Below are positions 61,290 to 64,000 of a stretch of DNA of 64,000 bases, in pieces (position 1 is the first letter of the stretch; every line of letters starts with the position of its first letter). Position numbers and translations under genes: made by a program. A model generated the notes under the pieces. It made no database searches. It worked only from the letters and a program-made list of their open reading frames with translations, and was not told the origin of the DNA. This stretch comes from Scytonema sp. UIC 10036 (GTDB taxonomy: Bacteria; Cyanobacteriota; Cyanobacteriia; Cyanobacteriales; Nostocaceae), in assembly GCF_009725235.1 (NCBI RefSeq), contig NZ_WJFC01000024.1, forward strand, positions 1 through 64,000. The letters run 5' to 3'.

Positions 61290-61370
61290 GATGAGCATTG
61301 CTCACGTGGAATTACTCTGTTGCAGATCCAAAAGTGCTAATTAAACCTCATCTTCGTTTACCTTCACTCT

Positions 61371-61703
61371 CTAACCTTTATCCTGAATTGGGTCGTCTCT
61401 ACCAATTCCCAATTCCTTGAGCTTGGTTTGAACATCCTCCCACTGAGTACCACAATAGTAATATTTTTTATCCAGTATATTGGCGATATAGTAACCCTGC
61501 TTACCACCATTGATGCGGAAAAGCGCGAGCGCTACTTTTTTCATCGAAGTACCAAACGCTGCAAATTCGTCTTCAGGAGACAAATTTGGGGCATTGAATA
61601 AGTTCAGAAATGGCTCACCATGTTTAAATGCCCAACCATTCCCTCTTCGCTGAATAATTTGATAGTACACAGGACAAACGACTGTAGTGCTGGAATCTGT
61701 CAT
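61371..61703 (-). CDS. Small protein of a local three-copy family, copy 1
   Basis: A 110-residue product from ATG 61703 (MTDSSTTVVCPVYYQIIQRR) is almost the same as the protein at 63648-63968, sharing GKQGYYIANILDKKYYYCGT and QWEDV-TKLKELGIGRDDPI. No known family was recognised; the high conservation between copies suggests recent duplication or strong selection. A trace of another copy lies at 60308-60381. Confidence 0.65.
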   Translation of the reverse strand: MTDSSTTVVCPVYYQIIQRRGNGWAFKHGEPFLNLFNAPNLSPEDEFAAFGTSMKKVALALFRINGGKQGYYIANILDKKYYYCGTQWEDVQTKLKELGIGRDDPIQDKG

Positions 61704-61865
61704 AATTATGTAAATCTGTTTTATTTTGAGTAAAGCCCCTAGTAGCCCGCTAGGGTATGTCCTTGTAACCAGACCCAAAAGTTGCCAGTGTCTAGTTGGG
61801 TAGGTGCCTTCTTCGTGTTGTGAAAATTTTGAAGTAATTCTTTAACTCGCGCTCGCACCGACCGA

Positions 61866-62291
61866 CTAGTCAGGTGGGTGTTCATTCATAATGGCAAGGA
61901 CTCGACGCATATTAATCACACCCTCACGGTTGGTTTGGAGTAGGGCAACCGTTGCCCGTCCAATCGGTGTAATACCGAGCATTTGAGTTGTATCTTCGTT
62001 CCAAGCGAAATGCTGGTTCCAGTCCATTTGCCGGGGATGAAAAAGAGGAGCAAGTTGTCCTGTAGCTGGGTCGGGCGCTTCAGTTTTGTTGTACTTGTAG
62101 TTGTTGCAAGTTTGGCAGGATAAAGCAAGATTTTCTGCGATAGTTTGACCACCCCGACTAACAGGTTGGATGTGGTCAATAACTAGCGGATCGATCGCGT
62201 ACTTCGCTTGACTGCGGCAATATTCACACAAACCACGGGCGCGGTTAAAGACTAGTTGCTTGAGTGCAACAGGAACATATTCACTAGACAT
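61866..62291 (-). CDS. HNH endonuclease
   Basis: This 141-residue HNH protein has GLCEYCRSQAKYAIDPLVID, HIQPVSRGGQTIAENLALSC and QTCNNYKYNKT: two zinc CxxC pairs and the DH and N of the catalytic site. It overlaps by 8 bp the preceding gene encoding a 128-residue helical protein. Free-standing HNH proteins of this size with a small upstream partner are common in cyanobacteria. It may nick or cut DNA; the biological role is unknown. Confidence 0.87.
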   Translation of the reverse strand: MSSEYVPVALKQLVFNRARGLCEYCRSQAKYAIDPLVIDHIQPVSRGGQTIAENLALSCQTCNNYKYNKTEAPDPATGQLAPLFHPRQMDWNQHFAWNEDTTQMLGITPIGRATVALLQTNREGVINMRRVLAIMNEHPPD

Positions 62292-62670
62292 AGGTAACAG
62301 GTTGAATGCCTAGTGTTTCCATGAGTTCTGATAGGGAGACTTGACGAAGTTGAGCGAGGTTGGCGAGGGCTTCGAGGCGTTGGGCACCGAATTGTTCGAT
62401 TTGATTGCTGAGTTGGATCAGGGTGTTGTATTCAGCGTCCGTGAGAGTTTCAGCTTCTTTTTTGGCACGAAGCGTTTGGTATTGAGCGCGGAGTTCTGGG
62501 TCGATACATTGGTTAATTTTATGGAGCAGTTGAGCTTCTTCTAATGGCAGGACGTTTGCTTTGCGGTGGGCACGAAGGATGACAACCTGCTGGAAGAGCC
62601 GCTCCAGATCTGCTTCGTCCAGTTGATTAGCTGCCTGGATGAGTTCGTCGAGGCTCATGGGGACTTTCAA
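62284..62670 (-). CDS. Helical partner protein of the HNH nuclease
   Basis: This 128-residue helical protein (MSLDELIQAANQLDEADLER, LRAKKEAETLTDAEYNTLIQ) has no recognised domain. It ends 8 bp inside the HNH gene, so the two are translated together; antitoxin or chaperone roles are possible by analogy with TA pairs. Confidence 0.65.
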   Translation of the reverse strand: MKVPMSLDELIQAANQLDEADLERLFQQVVILRAHRKANVLPLEEAQLLHKINQCIDPELRAQYQTLRAKKEAETLTDAEYNTLIQLSNQIEQFGAQRLEALANLAQLRQVSLSELMETLGIQPVTYV

Positions 62671-62973
62671 AGGATATTACGGAATTTTTTCTATTATAAA
62701 GGATTGCCTAGCCCAACGCTTGGGGCTGAACTCAGCAACCCTGCCAGCAGAAAGAGAAAAACTCAGCACCAAAGAGACTTTTTTGGCTTTTCTTCACAAT
62801 ATCTTTACTTGACAAATGACTATCAGTGTTTGTACGGTATACCTCCTCAAGGTATCGTTACTATGCTGAGGTGAATTTTTGATTTTGCATAAATTTTGCA
62901 TAACCTGGTTTGTCCTCAGAAATACAAGAGATTGAGCAAGCGATCGCCTGTAGCCATACAAGAGGAGTGACCA

Positions 62974-63069
62974 ATGTCTAACCGTTTGAAGAGTTTCGCC
63001 GTAGCTAGTTTAGTGTTTTCACTAACTTGTGGTGTTGGAGAGTCGGCTAGATCGGCTTCAGTTAATTAG
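62974..63069 (+). pseudogene. Truncated exported protein (signal peptide only)
   Basis: A 31-codon frame reads MSNRLKSFAVASLVFSLTCG then VGESARSASVN, preceded by a strong AGAGGAG. It is a signal peptide with no mature protein, so the gene is probably cut. The flanking stretches 62671-62973 and 63070-63159 show no other feature. Confidence 0.4.
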
Positions 63070-63159
63070 CGATCGTGAACAGACACTTAATTGGTTTTTT
63101 CAAAACACCGTCATCAATTTACAATGTAAAGATATACAGATCTGGGTGAAAAAATACGA

Positions 63160-63420
63160 ATGACTTTGCAAGAATTGCAAGAGCAGGCATTGCAGTTACC
63201 AATTAGCGAGCGCTGGTATTTAGTTCAGTCGGTGTTAGCATCGATTCAAAAAGAAACACTATCATCTATTTCTGAGAGTTCAAGCAAAAAGCCTTTAAAC
63301 GAACTTGACCCTTGGACTCAAAGTTTAATTGGTGCGGTTGAGTTAGGAAGAGAAAATCTGGCAGAATCCTATGTGGATTATTTAGAGGAGAAATGTCATA
63401 GGAACACGAAATACATCTGA
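63160..63420 (+). CDS. Addiction-module antitoxin-like protein
   Basis: This 86-residue protein (MTLQELQEQALQLPISERWY then LNELDPWTQSLIGAVELGRE and ESYVDYLEEK) resembles small cyanobacterial antitoxins that end in YVDYLEEKY. The end here (CHRNTKYI) differs, so the 3' end has probably shifted and the toxin that should follow is not seen in 63421-63647. Confidence 0.65.
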   Translation: MTLQELQEQALQLPISERWYLVQSVLASIQKETLSSISESSSKKPLNELDPWTQSLIGAVELGRENLAESYVDYLEEKCHRNTKYI

Positions 63421-63647
63421 TTTTGGTAATTCTGTAGTTCCAGCAATGTTGCCTGAGGAGTTTTTGGCAACACTATCCAAGTAAGAGCAGGCTACGGGAA
63501 TTAATAGGGTAACTTGTGTGTGTTAACTCTTTAGCGTAAATATTTACACATAGCGCCCCTGTAGTTCTTTACTGAAAACGCATCTCGTCGAAGCATGACA
63601 GATGAACCGCTTGAGCAGTTACTTGAGCCAATGTCTAAAACCTTATC

Positions 63648-63968
63648 CTAAATAGGGTCATCTCTACCAATTCCCAATTCCTTGAGCTTGGTTTTTACAT
63701 CCTCCCACTGAGTCCCACAATAGTAATATTTTTTATCCAGTATATTGGCGATATAGTAACCCTGCTTTCCACCGTTGATGCGGAAAAGTGCGATTGCCAC
63801 TTTTTTCATTGAAGTGTCAAAAGCTGCAAATATATCTTCTTGGGAAAGCAAAGGTGCATTAAACAGGTTTATAAATGGTGTACCCTCTTTAAAAGCCCAA
63901 CCGTTACCCCGACGCTGAATAATTCGGTAGTAAACAGGACGTACAATCGTAGTACTGGAATTTGACAT
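63648..63968 (-). CDS. Small protein of a local three-copy family, copy 2
   Basis: This 106-residue protein (MSNSSTTIVRPVYYRIIQRR) shares most residues with copy 1 at 61371-61703, including the whole stretch from RINGGKQGYYIANI to the end. Cys/Tyr-rich KKYYYCGTQW is conserved. Function unknown. The promoter would lie in the last 30 bp of the window, which cuts off its upstream region. Confidence 0.7.
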   Translation of the reverse strand: MSNSSTTIVRPVYYRIIQRRGNGWAFKEGTPFINLFNAPLLSQEDIFAAFDTSMKKVAIALFRINGGKQGYYIANILDKKYYYCGTQWEDVKTKLKELGIGRDDPI

Positions 63969-64000
63969 ATTTAATCGGAGATATTTAATAACAAGTGTAA

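Overview
The window looks like a piece of chromosome from a filamentous, probably heterocyst-type cyanobacterium (Nostocales-like). The evidence is a psaM photosystem I gene, many GCGATCGC (HIP1-type) octamers, intergenic heptanucleotide tandem repeats (STRRs), palindromic intergenic repeats, PEP-CTERM and WD40/TPR/AAA-like proteins, and many small toxin-antitoxin (TA) genes. No rRNA, tRNA or CRISPR array was recognised.

Layout. 0-2.6 kb: psaM (44 codons), a small membrane coiled-coil protein and a Gfo/Idh/MocA oxidoreductase. 2.9-4.8 kb: an IS607-type element (serine recombinase TnpA plus RNA-guided-nuclease-type TnpB). 5.3-8.6 kb: a phosphate-uptake operon with pstC, pstA and pstB intact but pstS cut off inside a heptamer repeat. 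9-16 kb: pirin, a UPF0175/DUF3368 TA pair, a STAND-type NTPase overlapping a TPR protein, and a HigA antitoxin with a broken HigB. 16-21 kb: a flavoprotein overlapping a large protein that may be a LodA/LodB-like oxidase pair, then methionine-salvage genes mtnD and mtnB separated only by heptamers. 21-31 kb: a CadD-like transporter, an exported protein, a tandem pair of AAA-like NTPases (the second ending in 14 WD40 repeats) and a sugar-type solute-binding lipoprotein. 31-41 kb: a CBS-GAF histidine kinase with a receiver-kinase partner, an FAD monooxygenase, NudC, a PLP desulfhydrase/deaminase and a peptidoglycan-binding protein.

41-47 kb is an accessory zone: a three-gene HNH/coiled-coil cassette whose first gene is split at a G6 run, an intact HTH/VapC pair, and a run of decayed fragments (BrnA-like, RelE-like, helicase, transposase, AlbA/ATPase). 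47-54 kb: a pheophorbide-oxygenase-like Rieske protein, a protein with two tandem chromo/Tudor-knot-like domains, a DUF433/DUF5615 pair, an RluA-type pseudouridine synthase and HicA with a frameshifted HicB. 54-60 kb: a subtilisin-like protease and an overlapping pair (unknown plus DUF1822). 60-64 kb: another accessory zone with a small-protein family present as two genes and one fragment, and an HNH protein overlapping a small partner.

The strongest non-genic signal is a roughly 135-bp hairpin-forming repeat with about 18-bp terminal inverted repeats. Four full-length copies each sit between perfect 10-bp direct duplications of different sequence, which marks it as a mobile MITE. A second, unrelated palindromic element near 46.5 kb also has a perfect 10-bp duplication. 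Several heptamer repeats lie in or against gene starts and stops (pstC, pstB, mtnB, the monooxygenase), so they may affect translation. All family assignments rest on motifs read by eye; no database search was run.
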